Shown: positions 34,961 through 44,962, counted from the stretch's first letter. The stretch: 64,000 bases of DNA from JAEUMY01 sp033764435 (GCA_033764435.1 JANRIX010000002.1:81769-145768); one strand, 5' to 3'. A program made the numbers and translations. The notes: generated by a model from the sequence alone, not told the origin.

Positions 34961-37513
34961 ATGGAATCATTCGCCAAGGAAACCCTGCCGGTCAGTCTCG
35001 AAGAAGAAATGCGCAAGTCGTACCTTGACTATGCGATGAGCGTGATCGTGGGTCGGGCCTTGCCGGACGTGCGCGACGGCCTGAAGCCGGTGCATCGGCG
35101 CGTTCTGTATGCGATGCATGAGCTCTCGAACGACTACAACAAGCCGTACAAGAAATCGGCGCGTATCGTCGGCGACGTGATCGGTAAATACCACCCGCAC
35201 GGCGACACGGCGGTGTACGACACCATCGTCCGCATGGCGCAGGACTTCTCGCTGCGCTACCCGCTGATCGACGGTCAGGGCAATTTCGGCTCTGTCGATG
35301 GCGACAATGCGGCAGCCATGCGCTACACCGAAATCCGCATGGCCAAGATCGCGCATGAAATGCTGGCCGATCTGGACAAGGAAACGGTCGACTTCGGTCC
35401 CAACTACGACGGCAGCGAGAAAGAGCCCCTGGTGCTGCCGGCCAAGGTGCCGAATCTGCTGGTCAACGGCGCCACCGGTATTGCGGTCGGCATGGCCACC
35501 AACATTCCGCCGCACAACCTCAACGAAGTCATCGAGGGCTGTCTGGCGGTGCTGCAGAACCCCGAGATCGACATCGAGGAGCTGATCAAGCTCATCCCGG
35601 CACCGGACTTTCCCACCGCCGGCATCATCTATGGTCTGGATGGCGTCCGCGACGGCTATCGCACTGGCCGCGGCCGAGTGGTCATGCGCGCCCGCTGCCA
35701 CTTCGAGGATCTTGAGAAGGGTGGACGCCAGGCCATCATCGTCGACGAGCTGCCGTACCAGATCGGCGGTGACCAGATCCTCAACAAGATCAACGAGCTG
35801 GTCAAGGATAAGAAGCTGGAAGGCATTTCCGACCTGCGCAACGAGTCGGACAAGAAGGGTATCCGTCTCGTCATCGAGCTGAAGCGCGGTGAAGTGCCTG
35901 AAATCGTGCTGAACAACCTGTACAAGCTGACGCAGATGCAGGAAACGTTCGGCATGAACATGGTGGCGCTGGTGGACAATCAGCCCAAGCTGCTGAACCT
36001 GAAACAGTTCCTGACCAACTTCCTGCGCCATCGGCGCGAAGTGGTGACGCGCCGCACGGTGTTCGAGCTGCGCAAGGCGCGCGAGCGTGGCCACATTCTC
36101 GAAGGTCTGGCGGTCGCGCTGTCGAACGTCGATGAAATCATCGCGCTCATCAAGGCCGCCGCAACACCCGCCATCGCCAAAGAGCAATTGATGGCAAAGA
36201 CCTGGCGGTCCACCTTGGTTGAGGACATGCTGGCGCGCGCCACGGCAGAGTCATTCCGACCCGAGCACCTGCCGCGCGAATTCGGACTCTCCAAGCAGGG
36301 TTATCGCCTCTCCGACGTGCAGGCGCAGCGCATTCTGGAAATGCAGCTCCAGCGCCTGACCAACATGGAGCAGGACAAGATCACCGGCGAGTACAAGGAA
36401 GTCATCGCGAAAATCGAGGATCTGCTGGACATCCTCGCCAAGCCCGAGCGCGTCACGGCCATCATTTCCGACGAACTGAAGCAGATCAAGGAGCAGTTTG
36501 GCGACAAGCGCCGTTCCGAGATCGTGGTGAACGGCCAGGAAATGTCGATGGAGGATCTCATCGCCTCCGAAGAGGTGGTCGTGACGCTGTCCCATGCCGG
36601 CTACATCAAGTACCAGCCGGTCACGGATTATCGCGCGCAGAAACGCGGCGGCCGCGGCAAGCAGGCCACCGCGACCAAGGAAGACGATTTCATCGAGACG
36701 CTCTTCATCGCCAACACCCACGACTACGTGCTCTGCTTCTCCAACAAGGGACGCGTGTACTGGATCAAGGTGTACGAGATTCCGCAGGGTTCGCGCGCGT
36801 CCCGCGGCAAGCCGATCGTGAATCTGCTGCAGATGTCCGAGGGCGAGAAGATCAGTGCCGTGCTGCCGGTCAAGGAGTTTGTCGAGGACAAGTACGTGTT
36901 CTTCGCGACTGCCGAAGGCACGGTCAAGAAGACGGCACTGTCCGCCTATTCGAATCCGCGCAAGGCCGGCATCATCGCCATCGCGATTGATGAGGGCGAC
37001 ACGCTCATCGGCGTTGCGCTGACCGATGGCAAGCATGACGTGATGCTGTTCTCCGACGAGGGCAAGGCCGTCCGCTTTGACGAAGAGGACGTCCGTCCGC
37101 TGGGCCGAGACGCACGGGGCGTGCGCGGCATGAACCTGGCCAAAGGCGGCAAGGTCATTTCGCTACTGGTGGCCGAAGATGAGCAGCAGTCGGTGCTGAC
37201 GGCCACCGAGAATGGCTACGGCAAGCGCACGTCGATCACTGAATACACCCGCCATGGCCGCGGCACCCAGGGCATGATCGCCATCCAGACGTCCAGCCGA
37301 AACGGCAAAGTGGTGGCAGCCACGCTGGTGCGTGCCGATGACGAGATCATGATGATCACGACCGGCGGTGTGCTGATCCGCACCAAGGTCAAGCAGATTC
37401 GGGAAATGGGCCGTTCAACCCAGGGCGTCACGCTCATCAATCTGGATGAGGGACAGAAACTGTCCGGGTTGCAGAAAATCGTGGAATCCGATGAAGAAGG
37501 AGAGGATGCATGA
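34961..37513 (+). CDS. gyrA: DNA gyrase subunit A
   Basis: This 850-residue subunit cleaves and rejoins DNA during negative supercoiling, as a heterotetramer with GyrB. The N-terminal breakage-reunion domain shows the H78-P-H-G-D region and catalytic Tyr122 (RYTEIRM). The quinolone-determining positions read Thr83 and Asp87 in E. coli numbering, an unmutated-looking combination. The C-terminal beta-pinwheel has the GyrA-box region QKRGGRGKQ near residue 560. The ribosome site is weak (AGGAAG ~10 bases upstream). The stop overlaps the following DUF2059 ATG by four bases (ATGA). No copy of the iterated palindrome lies in the gene. Confidence 0.98.
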   Translation: MESFAKETLPVSLEEEMRKSYLDYAMSVIVGRALPDVRDGLKPVHRRVLYAMHELSNDYNKPYKKSARIVGDVIGKYHPHGDTAVYDTIVRMAQDFSLRYPLIDGQGNFGSVDGDNAAAMRYTEIRMAKIAHEMLADLDKETVDFGPNYDGSEKEPLVLPAKVPNLLVNGATGIAVGMATNIPPHNLNEVIEGCLAVLQNPEIDIEELIKLIPAPDFPTAGIIYGLDGVRDGYRTGRGRVVMRARCHFEDLEKGGRQAIIVDELPYQIGGDQILNKINELVKDKKLEGISDLRNESDKKGIRLVIELKRGEVPEIVLNNLYKLTQMQETFGMNMVALVDNQPKLLNLKQFLTNFLRHRREVVTRRTVFELRKARERGHILEGLAVALSNVDEIIALIKAAATPAIAKEQLMAKTWRSTLVEDMLARATAESFRPEHLPREFGLSKQGYRLSDVQAQRILEMQLQRLTNMEQDKITGEYKEVIAKIEDLLDILAKPERVTAIISDELKQIKEQFGDKRRSEIVVNGQEMSMEDLIASEEVVVTLSHAGYIKYQPVTDYRAQKRGGRGKQATATKEDDFIETLFIANTHDYVLCFSNKGRVYWIKVYEIPQGSRASRGKPIVNLLQMSEGEKISAVLPVKEFVEDKYVFFATAEGTVKKTALSAYSNPRKAGIIAIAIDEGDTLIGVALTDGKHDVMLFSDEGKAVRFDEEDVRPLGRDARGVRGMNLAKGGKVISLLVAEDEQQSVLTATENGYGKRTSITEYTRHGRGTQGMIAIQTSSRNGKVVAATLVRADDEIMMITTGGVLIRTKVKQIREMGRSTQGVTLINLDEGQKLSGLQKIVESDEEGEDA

Positions 37514-38061
37514 AGAAGCTGGTCCTGATTCTCTGTAATGCCATTGCCTTGTTGGGCGCCCCGTTCGTCAGCGCCAACGAGACAGTCGACGCCTCGAAGG
37601 AAGCGGCAATCAACCGTCTGTTCGATGCGATGGATTTCGAGAAGACCATGTCCCAGAGCATGAACTTGATGAAGGCGTCCATGCCCCAGCAGATGATGGG
37701 AGCGGCGCGGTCCACCATTGAATCGTCGAGGCTCTCGGAAGACCAAAAGCGAGAAGCCATCGCCAAGATCGAGGCCGAGATGCCCTCGCTGAGCAACACC
37801 TTGATGAATCAGTTTCTCGGCAAGGAATTCTTGGATGACGTTCAGAAGAACGCCATCCAGCTCTATGCCCGGCATTTCACTACCGAGGAAATCGACCAGT
37901 TGGCTGATTTCTATCGTTCGCCTGTCGGTCGCAAGACCATGGCCAAGATCCCTGTCATCATGCAGGAGTCGATGCAGTTCACCATGCAGCAGATGCAGCG
38001 CCGCGCGCCTCTGATTCAGGAGGAAGTCACGAAGCGATTCAAGCCGTCTGCCGCGCAGTAA
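37510..38061 (+). CDS. DUF2059 exported protein
   Basis: This 183-residue protein has a signal peptide (MKKLVLILCNAIALLGAPFVSA) and a DUF2059 helical domain with FLGKEFLDDVQKNAIQLYARHFTTEEIDQLADFYRSPVGRKTMAKIPVIMQESM. Its function is unknown; it probably resides in the periplasm. It is translationally coupled to gyrA by a 4-base overlap, and serC follows after 11 bases. This insertion between gyrA and serC is a recurring arrangement in betaproteobacteria. Confidence 0.85.
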   Translation: MKKLVLILCNAIALLGAPFVSANETVDASKEAAINRLFDAMDFEKTMSQSMNLMKASMPQQMMGAARSTIESSRLSEDQKREAIAKIEAEMPSLSNTLMNQFLGKEFLDDVQKNAIQLYARHFTTEEIDQLADFYRSPVGRKTMAKIPVIMQESMQFTMQQMQRRAPLIQEEVTKRFKPSAAQ

Positions 38062-38072
38062 AGGCCGTCGGC

Positions 38073-39167
38073 ATGGCCCGCGTCTTCAACTTTTCTGCGG
38101 GCCCGGCTGCGATTCCTGAGCCTGTCCTCAGGCAGGCGCAGGAAGAGCTGCTCGATTTCCACTGCAGCGGCATGTCCGTGATGGAGATGAGCCATCGCGG
38201 CAAGATATTCATGGCTGTCGCACAGGAAGTCGAACGCGACTTTCGCGAGTTGCTGGGCATTCCGTCGAACTACAAGGTGCTGTTCCTTCAGGGCGGCGGC
38301 AAGGGCGAATTTTCGTTCGTGCCGATGAATCTGCTTCGCGGAAAGGCGAAAGCCGATTACGTGAACACGGGTCACTGGTCCACGGGTGCCACCAAGGAAG
38401 CCGGCAAGTACTGCCAGGTTCATGTTGCCGCGTCGAGCGAGGATCGCCGCTTCACCTGTGTGCCCGCTCAAGCCGAGTGGCAACTCTCCGCGGATGCCGC
38501 GTACGTGCACATCTGCACCAACGAAACCATCCAGGGCGTTGAATATTTCTGGACGCCTGACACGGGCAAGGTGCCGCTGGTGGCAGACATGTCGTCCCAC
38601 ATCCTGTCGCGCCCGATGGATGTGAGCCGATACGGCTGCATCTACGGCGGTGCGCAGAAGAACATCGGTCCGTCCGGGCTGACCTTCGTAATCGTTCGTG
38701 ATGACCTGCTTGGCGGCGCCCATCCGCTTACGCCGTCGGTGTTCGATTTCACCCAGCAGGCGGCCAATGATTCGATGCTGAACACGCCGCCGACCTTCGC
38801 CGTGTATCTGGCCGGGCTCACGTTCAAGTGGCTGAAAGCGCAGCGCGGGCTCGCAGGTATCGAGGCTGCGAATATTCGCAAGGCCGAGTTGCTGTACGAC
38901 TGCATCGACGGCTCGGGCGGGTTCTACTCCAATCCGGTCGCGAAGCCGGATCGCTCGCGCATGAACGTGCCGTTCGTGATCCGCAACAATACCGACGACG
39001 CGCTCAATGCGGCCTTCCTTGCCGGTGCGGACGCCGCGGGACTTGCCGGACTCAAGGGCCACAAGGTGGTCGGTGGCATGCGCGCCTCAATCTACAACGC
39101 CATGCCGCTCGCTGGCGTCGAAGCGTTGGTGGCCTACATGCAGGATTTTGCCGCGCGCAACGGCTGA
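38073..39167 (+). CDS. serC: Phosphoserine aminotransferase
   Basis: This 364-residue PLP enzyme of serine (and pyridoxine) synthesis converts 3-phosphohydroxypyruvate and glutamate to phosphoserine. It has the N-terminal NFSAGPAAIPEPVL motif, SHRGKIFM and the PLP-lysine K196 in GGAQKNIGPSG. It starts the serC-pheA-hisC-tyrA-aroA amino-acid group. ANIR at 266-269 is encoded by an exact iterated palindrome in a surface helix. Confidence 0.97.
   Translation: MARVFNFSAGPAAIPEPVLRQAQEELLDFHCSGMSVMEMSHRGKIFMAVAQEVERDFRELLGIPSNYKVLFLQGGGKGEFSFVPMNLLRGKAKADYVNTGHWSTGATKEAGKYCQVHVAASSEDRRFTCVPAQAEWQLSADAAYVHICTNETIQGVEYFWTPDTGKVPLVADMSSHILSRPMDVSRYGCIYGGAQKNIGPSGLTFVIVRDDLLGGAHPLTPSVFDFTQQAANDSMLNTPPTFAVYLAGLTFKWLKAQRGLAGIEAANIRKAELLYDCIDGSGGFYSNPVAKPDRSRMNVPFVIRNNTDDALNAAFLAGADAAGLAGLKGHKVVGGMRASIYNAMPLAGVEALVAYMQDFAARNG
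38868..38879. repeat. Iterated palindrome, copy 17 (ANIR)
   Basis: Exact 14-mer with T...A flanks, in serC. Confidence 0.95.
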
Positions 39168-39293
39168 GTCATCGCGTTGCGGCAGGCCTTTGCGGCCGGC
39201 TCTCGGTTAAACTTGAGCCGTTGTCCAATCGCTCCCTCACAACCGTGCCCTGAATTGCGCCCCGTGCGGCGACTTGTTTCCGCGCCTCTACCC

Positions 39294-40397
39294 GTGTCTT
39301 CAAAGCCTCCTTCCTCACCGCCTGTTGCCACCACTGCCCAACTGAGCCAGTTGCGCGAGGCCATCGATGCCCTGGATGCTGAGATCCTGAAGCGTCTCAA
39401 CGAGCGTGCGGCGCTGGCGAGACAGGTGGGCAGCCTCAAGGTCGGCCAGGCCTATCGACCCGAGCGCGAGGCGCAGGTACTGCGTCGCATCAAGGAATTG
39501 AACGAAGGGCCGCTGCCCGACGAGGTGGCCGCGCGCCTTTTCCGCGAAATCATGTCGGCCTGCCTCGCCCTGGAGCGCCCGATCACGGTGTCCTACTTGG
39601 GGCCCGCGGGCACCTTTAGCGAGAAGGCTGCCATCAAGCATTTTGGGGAAGGGGCGGATACGCTTCCCTGTCCGAGTATCGATGAGGTCTATCGCGCCGT
39701 CGAATCCGGCGCGGCCGATTTCGGTGTCGTCCCGGTCGAAAACTCCACCGAGGGTGCGGTGGGCCGCTCGCTGGACCTGATGCCCCAGAGCACGATGAAC
39801 ATCTGCGGAGAGGTGCTGGTGCGCATTCATCACCACCTGATGAGCCGGACCCATGCGGATTTCAAGGCCATCACGCGCGTGTTTTCGCACGGCCAGTCGC
39901 TGGCCCAATGCCACGAGTGGCTGAACAACAATCTGCCCAACGCCGAGCGCGTGGCGGTGTCCTCGAACGCCGAGGCGGCGCGGCGCGCGTCGCTGGAGCC
40001 GGGCTCCGCCGCGGTGGCTGGCGATACCGCGGCAGCGCATTATGGGTTGACACTCCTTGCCAGCAATATCGAGGACGAGCCCAACAACACCACGCGCTTC
40101 CTCATCCTCGGCAACTACCAGCCCACGCCGTCCGGGAAAGACAAGACCTCGCTCGTGCTGTCGGCCAGGAATCGTGCCGGTGCCGTGTATGAAATGCTCA
40201 CGCCCTTCGCCCAGCGCGGTGTCTCGATGACCAAGTTTGAATCGCGCCCCTCGCGCGTGGCCATCTGGGAGTATCTGTTCTTTGTCGACGTGGAAGGTCA
40301 TCGCGACGATGCCAACCTGGCCGAGGCACTGGCCGAGCTTCAGGGCATTGCCGGATACGTGAAAGTCCTCGGCTCCTATCCGCAAGCGGTCATCTGA
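39294..40397 (+). CDS. pheA: Chorismate mutase/prephenate dehydratase
   Basis: This bifunctional P-protein of phenylalanine synthesis is about 367 residues from the chosen GTG. An AroQ-type chorismate mutase occupies about 20-100 (LREAIDALDAEILKRLNERAALARQV). The prephenate dehydratase domain follows (YLGPAGTFSEKAA, VPVENSTEGAVG, NNTTRFLIL), then a C-terminal ACT domain with the ESRPSR effector motif, so feedback by phenylalanine is expected. GTG at 39264 and the ATG at 39177 are alternatives, with the N-terminal tail otherwise unconserved. Confidence 0.94.
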   Translation: MSSKPPSSPPVATTAQLSQLREAIDALDAEILKRLNERAALARQVGSLKVGQAYRPEREAQVLRRIKELNEGPLPDEVAARLFREIMSACLALERPITVSYLGPAGTFSEKAAIKHFGEGADTLPCPSIDEVYRAVESGAADFGVVPVENSTEGAVGRSLDLMPQSTMNICGEVLVRIHHHLMSRTHADFKAITRVFSHGQSLAQCHEWLNNNLPNAERVAVSSNAEAARRASLEPGSAAVAGDTAAAHYGLTLLASNIEDEPNNTTRFLILGNYQPTPSGKDKTSLVLSARNRAGAVYEMLTPFAQRGVSMTKFESRPSRVAIWEYLFFVDVEGHRDDANLAEALAELQGIAGYVKVLGSYPQAVI

Positions 40398-40455
40398 CCG
40401 ATTGCGCTGCTTGCTGCAACCTCCGTCACTCAACGCCAATTCTGATTGCCATCGC

Positions 40456-41562
40456 ATGGATCTGACCCAACTCGCCCCGGCGAATATTCGCAGCATCGCG
40501 CCGTACTCACCGGGCAAACCCATCTCCGATGTCGCCCGCGAACTGGGCATGGCCGAGGCCGACATTATCAAGCTCGCGTCCAACGAGAACCCGCTGGGTC
40601 CTTCGCCCAAGGCGCTGGCCGCGATTCGCCTGGCATTGGACGACCTCGCGCTGTATCCCGATGGTGGCGGCTTCGCGCTCAAGGCGGCGATTTGCCAGCG
40701 CTTCGGTGTGCAGGCCCAGCAGATCATCCTTGGCAACGGTTCGAATGATGTCCTCGAACTGGCGGCGCGCACCTTTCTTCAGCCGGGCGATACCGCGATC
40801 TACTCCCAGCACGCCTTCGCCGTTTACCCGCTCGCCACGCAGGCGGTGGGTGCGACGGGCATCGAAGTGCCAGCCAAGGATTTCGGCAACGATCTGGACG
40901 GCATGCTGGCCGCCATCCGACCGGACACCAAGCTCATCTTCCTCGCCAATCCCAACAATCCGACCGGGACTTTCGTGTCCGGCAGCGCATTGCATGCCTT
41001 TCTGAAGCGAGTGCCCGAGCGGGTTCTGGTGCTGGTCGATGAAGCGTATGGCGAGTATCTGGACGGCGCGGACGCCTATGACAGCGTGCCGTGGCTCGCG
41101 GAGTTTCCCAACCTGATCCTGTCGCGCACGCTGTCCAAGGCGTTCGGCCTGGCTGGTTTGCGCATCGGCTTCGGCTTCGCCGCACCGGCACTGATCGATC
41201 TCATGAACCGTGTGCGCCAGCCGTTCAATGTCAATCATCTGGCGATGGTGGCTGCTGTTGCGGCCTTGGCGGATGACGAGTTCATCACCCGGAGCCGCAA
41301 GCTCAATGCCGACGGGCTCGCGTACTTGCGCGCCGCTTTTCAAGCGCGTGGGATTGCCTACCTGCCGGCATACGGCAACTTCATCACGTTCAAGATCGGC
41401 CCGAAAGCGGGCAAGGTCTTTGAATCGTTGCTGAAGCAGGGTGTGATCGTCCGTCCCATCGCCGGCTACGGATTGCCGGACTATCTGCGCGTCACCATCG
41501 GCACCGCCGCCCAGAACGAGCGCTTCCTGGCCGCGCTGGACGCCGCGCTGTCGGCTGTCTGA
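40456..41562 (+). CDS. hisC: Histidinol-phosphate aminotransferase
   Basis: This 368-residue class I/II PLP aminotransferase has LASNENPLGPSPKAL, NPNNPTGTFVS, DEAYGEYL and the PLP-lysine K228 in SRTLSKAFGLAGLRIG. In this position between pheA and tyrA, HisC-type enzymes often also serve aromatic transamination, but that is inference. The start is ATG at 40456. ANIR at residues 9-12 is encoded by an exact iterated palindrome, close to the N-terminus. Confidence 0.94.
   Translation: MDLTQLAPANIRSIAPYSPGKPISDVARELGMAEADIIKLASNENPLGPSPKALAAIRLALDDLALYPDGGGFALKAAICQRFGVQAQQIILGNGSNDVLELAARTFLQPGDTAIYSQHAFAVYPLATQAVGATGIEVPAKDFGNDLDGMLAAIRPDTKLIFLANPNNPTGTFVSGSALHAFLKRVPERVLVLVDEAYGEYLDGADAYDSVPWLAEFPNLILSRTLSKAFGLAGLRIGFGFAAPALIDLMNRVRQPFNVNHLAMVAAVAALADDEFITRSRKLNADGLAYLRAAFQARGIAYLPAYGNFITFKIGPKAGKVFESLLKQGVIVRPIAGYGLPDYLRVTIGTAAQNERFLAALDAALSAV
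40480..40491. repeat. Iterated palindrome, copy 18 (ANIR)
   Basis: Exact, flanked G...A, near the start of hisC. Confidence 0.95.
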
Positions 41563-41565
41563 CGC

Positions 41566-42459
41566 ATGTCGCTGCCGCGCCTTGCCATCATCGGCGTCGG
41601 CCTCATCGGCGGATCGTTTGCGCTGGCGCTGAAGCGCGCGGCTGCGGTGGGCGAGGTCGTTGGCCTGGGGCGCACATCCGCTTCGCTGGATGAGGCCCTG
41701 CGCCTTGGCGTGATCGACCGATCCGCTGCGAATACTCGCGAGGCGGTCGTGGATGCGGATGTGGTGTTGATCGCGACGCCGGTGCGCCAGATGCCGGAGA
41801 TCTTTGCGACGCTCCGCGAGGTGCTGCCAGCGGGTTGCGTGGTCACTGATGCCGGCAGCACCAAACAGGATGTGGTCGCCGCGGCCCGGGCTGGGCTGGG
41901 CGATCGCGCCTGTCAGTTTGTTCCTGCACATCCCATTGCCGGACGGGAAAAGTCCGGAGTGGTGGCGGCGGAAGCGGCGCTTTTTGAACGGCGCCACGTC
42001 GTGCTGACGCCGCTCGCCGAGAATCGACCGGCGGATGTCGAACGCGTGGAAGCGTTGTGGCAAGCTTGCGGCGCGCGCGTGAGCCGCATGGCGGCCGCGC
42101 GGCACGATGCCGTGTTTGCCGCCGTGAGCCACTTGCCGCACATGCTGGCCTACGCGCTGGTGGATGACATTGCCCGTCGCGCAGATGCCGAAGAGCTCTT
42201 CAGCTTTGCTGCAGGGGGCTTCCGGGATTTCACTCGCATCGCCTCCTCATCACCTGAAATGTGGCGCGATATCGCGCTCAACAATCGCGTTGCGCTGCTG
42301 GCGGAGATCGACGCGTACGGCGAGCGTCTGGCCCATCTGCGGGCGCTGATCGCGGCAGGTGACGGCGCTGCGCTGGAGTCGCTTATGGCTGCGGCGCGTG
42401 ATCGGCGTGACGCCTGGCTGGCCCGTTTCAACGCCGGCGCGGAACCGAATCCCGAATGA
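41566..42459 (+). CDS. tyrA: Prephenate dehydrogenase
   Basis: This 297-residue NAD(P)-dependent enzyme of tyrosine synthesis has the Rossmann motif IIGVGLIGGSFALALKRA, TDAGSTKQDVV and HPIAGREKSGV, followed by the helical dimerisation domain. It has no fused chorismate mutase. Its stop overlaps aroA by four bases (ATGA). Residues 55-58 (ANTR) are encoded by a one-mismatch version of the iterated palindrome (41728-41739). Confidence 0.94.
   Translation: MSLPRLAIIGVGLIGGSFALALKRAAAVGEVVGLGRTSASLDEALRLGVIDRSAANTREAVVDADVVLIATPVRQMPEIFATLREVLPAGCVVTDAGSTKQDVVAAARAGLGDRACQFVPAHPIAGREKSGVVAAEAALFERRHVVLTPLAENRPADVERVEALWQACGARVSRMAAARHDAVFAAVSHLPHMLAYALVDDIARRADAEELFSFAAGGFRDFTRIASSSPEMWRDIALNNRVALLAEIDAYGERLAHLRALIAAGDGAALESLMAAARDRRDAWLARFNAGAEPNPE
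41728..41739. repeat. Iterated palindrome, one mismatch (ANTR)
   Basis: GCGAATACTCGC in tyrA, in the usual reading frame, with T-to-C at one inner position. Confidence 0.65.
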
Positions 42460-43769
42460 CCGCGCATCTCGATCTGCCCCCGGCGACTCGCCTGGCGGGC
42501 GACATGACGCTGCCGGGCTCGAAGAGCATCACCAACCGGGTGCTTCTGCTGGCAGCCCTGGCTCAGGGCGAGACGCTGCTGAATGGCGTGCTGGATTCCG
42601 ATGATTCGCACGTGATGCTCGACGCGTTGAAGACGCTGGGTGTCCAACTTGAATCGCTTGGCGGGAACCGCTGGCGGGTTGTCGGCACCGGTTCGTTTCC
42701 GGTGAAGCAGGCAGAGATATTTGTCGGCAACTCGGGGCTCTCGATTCGCACGCTTGCCGCCGCACTGGCCTTGTCCGGGGGCAACTATCGGCTGCATGGC
42801 GTGCCGCGGATGCACGAGCGCCCGATCGGGGATCTGGTCGAAGCCCTGGCCGGCTGGGGTGCGAATATTCGCAGTGAAGTCACGGCCGGGTACCCGCCGT
42901 TGCTGATCGAACCGGCGCGCAGTGCCGGCGCCAGGACGACGCGGGTGAAGGGATCGGTGTCGAGTCAATACCTCACCGGCCTCCTTCAGGCGGCACCGCT
43001 GGCAACCGGTGCGGGTGATGTCGTCATCAAAGTGGAGGGCGAGTTGATCTCCAAGCCCTACATCGACATCACGCTCAACCTGATGCGCCGCTTTGGCGTG
43101 GACGTGGTGCGGGAAGGGTGGTCTCGCTTCACGATTCCGCAGGGAAGTCGTTACATGGCCCCCGGCGAGCTGACGGTTGAAGGGGATGCCTCATCTGCGT
43201 CCTATTTTCTGGCGGCAGGTGTCATCGGCGGCGGACCCGTCAGGGTGCATGGCATCGGGCGCGACAGCATTCAGGGTGATGCCCGCTTTGCCGATGTGCT
43301 CGCGAGCATGGGGGGGCGGATGACCTGGGGCGACAATTGGGTGGAGGCATCGCGCTCCCCGGATGTGCCGCTGGTTGCCATCGACTTCGATGCCAATGCG
43401 ATTCCTGACGCCGCCATGACGCTGGCGGTCGTGGCGCTTTTTGCACGCGGCACGACCCGGATCACCAACATCGCGAGCTGGCGAGTGAAGGAGACCGACC
43501 GCCTCGCCGCAATGGCCACCGAGCTGCGCAAACTGGGTGCCGCGGTGGAAGAGGGCGACGACTGGCTGACTGTGACGCCACCCGCAGAGTGGCGGCAACC
43601 ATCCGAGGGCATCGATACCTATGATGACCACCGCATGGCCATGTGCTTTTCCCTCGCCAGTCTGGCGGGGCATGGGGTGCGGATCAACGAGCCGGAGTGT
43701 GTCGCGAAAACGTTTCCGCGCTATTTCGACGTGTTCAGTTCGCTGGCACGGGCTGCGCGCGAGGCATGA
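42456..43769 (+). CDS. aroA: EPSP synthase
   Basis: This 437-residue 3-phosphoshikimate 1-carboxyvinyltransferase makes EPSP in the shikimate pathway. Motifs are LPGSKSITNRVLLLAALA, GNSGLSIRTLAAAL, and the C-terminal YDDHRMAMCFSLASL. It is translationally coupled to tyrA. ANIR at 136-139 is encoded by an exact iterated palindrome. The 3' end overlaps the convergent DUF2061 gene by 35 bases. Confidence 0.97.
   Translation: MTAHLDLPPATRLAGDMTLPGSKSITNRVLLLAALAQGETLLNGVLDSDDSHVMLDALKTLGVQLESLGGNRWRVVGTGSFPVKQAEIFVGNSGLSIRTLAAALALSGGNYRLHGVPRMHERPIGDLVEALAGWGANIRSEVTAGYPPLLIEPARSAGARTTRVKGSVSSQYLTGLLQAAPLATGAGDVVIKVEGELISKPYIDITLNLMRRFGVDVVREGWSRFTIPQGSRYMAPGELTVEGDASSASYFLAAGVIGGGPVRVHGIGRDSIQGDARFADVLASMGGRMTWGDNWVEASRSPDVPLVAIDFDANAIPDAAMTLAVVALFARGTTRITNIASWRVKETDRLAAMATELRKLGAAVEEGDDWLTVTPPAEWRQPSEGIDTYDDHRMAMCFSLASLAGHGVRINEPECVAKTFPRYFDVFSSLARAAREA
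42861..42872. repeat. Iterated palindrome, copy 19 (ANIR)
   Basis: Exact 14-mer with T...A flanks, in aroA. Confidence 0.95.
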
Positions 43770-43968
43770 AGTCTGCGTGTGCTTGGGCAGGTTCGGCGCG
43801 GCGTTCGAAGCGCGACCAGGCCTTTTCGTGGAAGAAATATGCGACGCTGTTGACCAGCGGTTCGACCAGCGCCAGCGCGCTGCCGACGGCGACGCTGCCG
43901 GTCATCAGGTAGCCCACGCCGAACGCGACGCTCATGTGGACGATTGCGAAACTGAATGTCTTGGCCAT
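43735..43968 (-). CDS. DUF2061 membrane protein
   Basis: This 77-residue protein has two hydrophobic segments and the DUF2061 pattern (AKTFSFAIVHMSVAFGVGYLMTGSVAVGSALALVEPLVNSVAYFFHEKAW). A G-rich run precedes the ATG at 43968 by about 7 bases, so this start is preferred over the ATG at 43980. The function is unknown. It is antisense to the end of aroA. Confidence 0.7.
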   Translation of the reverse strand: MAKTFSFAIVHMSVAFGVGYLMTGSVAVGSALALVEPLVNSVAYFFHEKAWSRFERRAEPAQAHADFMPRAQPVPAN

Positions 43969-44065
43969 GTCTGCCCCCATCGAATGTGCGAATTGGCGTT
44001 CAGTTTGGCGTTGGCTGTCTGATAAATCCAATTGATTATGAATAGCGAAGCGATAGTTTGACGCA

Positions 44066-44761
44066 ATGAATAACCTGCCCGAAACTGCCCAAGCCATACC
44101 CGTCATTGCGATCGACGGCCCGTCAGCCTCGGGCAAGGGCACGGTTGCGCAGCGCGTGGCTGCTCGCCTGGGCTTTCACTATCTCGATAGCGGCGCGCTC
44201 TATCGATTGAGCGCGCTGGCCGCGACGTCGGCGGGTGTCGATCTGGGGGATGAACTGGCTGTGGCGCGCGTCGCCGCCAGCCTCGCTTTGCGCTTCAAGG
44301 AAGATCAGATATTCCTTTCTGATCAGGAAGTTGGCGACCAGATCCGCACGGAGCGATGTGGCGTGGATGCGTCGCGCGTGGCCGCCTATCCGGCCGTGCG
44401 TGCAGCCCTTGAGGAAAAGCAGAGGGAATTCAGGCAGTTACCTGGCCTGGTCGCAGATGGGCGGGATATGGGATCGATCATCTTCCCGCATGCCGCGCTC
44501 AAGGTTTTCCTCACCGCAACCGCTGAAGCACGTGCCGAGAGGCGAACTAAGCAGTTGAAAGAAAAAGGAATGTATGTAAAAATACAAGACGTTATTGAAG
44601 AGTTGCAGCGCCGGGACTTGCGGGACATGTCCCGCCCGGTGGCGCCGCTCAAGCATTATCCGGATGCAAGGTTGCTCGATACGACCCATCTGTCCATCGA
44701 GCAGGCGGTCAATCAAGTCATTGATTGGTATCGCGAAATTTCACCGGCGCGTGCTCCGTAG
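44066..44761 (+). CDS. cmk: Cytidylate kinase
   Basis: This 231-residue nucleoside monophosphate kinase phosphorylates CMP and dCMP. Walker A is GPSASGKGT at 18-26; the CMP-binding insert is present, as are LVADGRDMGSIIFPHA and the DRxDxxR-like RRDLRDMSRPVAPL region. It is the usual upstream neighbour of rpsA. Confidence 0.96.
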   Translation: MNNLPETAQAIPVIAIDGPSASGKGTVAQRVAARLGFHYLDSGALYRLSALAATSAGVDLGDELAVARVAASLALRFKEDQIFLSDQEVGDQIRTERCGVDASRVAAYPAVRAALEEKQREFRQLPGLVADGRDMGSIIFPHAALKVFLTATAEARAERRTKQLKEKGMYVKIQDVIEELQRRDLRDMSRPVAPLKHYPDARLLDTTHLSIEQAVNQVIDWYREISPARAP

Positions 44762-44962
44762 GTGACTGCGGTCGGTAATCGTGTCGTAACAGGCAGCATC
44801 CCGTCACACAAAGAAGCACACAGGCGTCGGTGTTCGATCAGTCTGGCTGGATCGAGTGGGGAGATTTCCTCTCTAGAATCAGCGGGTTGAATGCCGGCAA
44901 TGTTCAACGCGCCGAAGGCTCCCCGCCCAAGGCCCAACCCGCAGGTCCCAGAGGTCCCACTT

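Noticed and set aside
38541..38552. GAATATTTC in serC as another motif copy
   Set aside because: Only the AATATT core is shared; the GC arms are absent.
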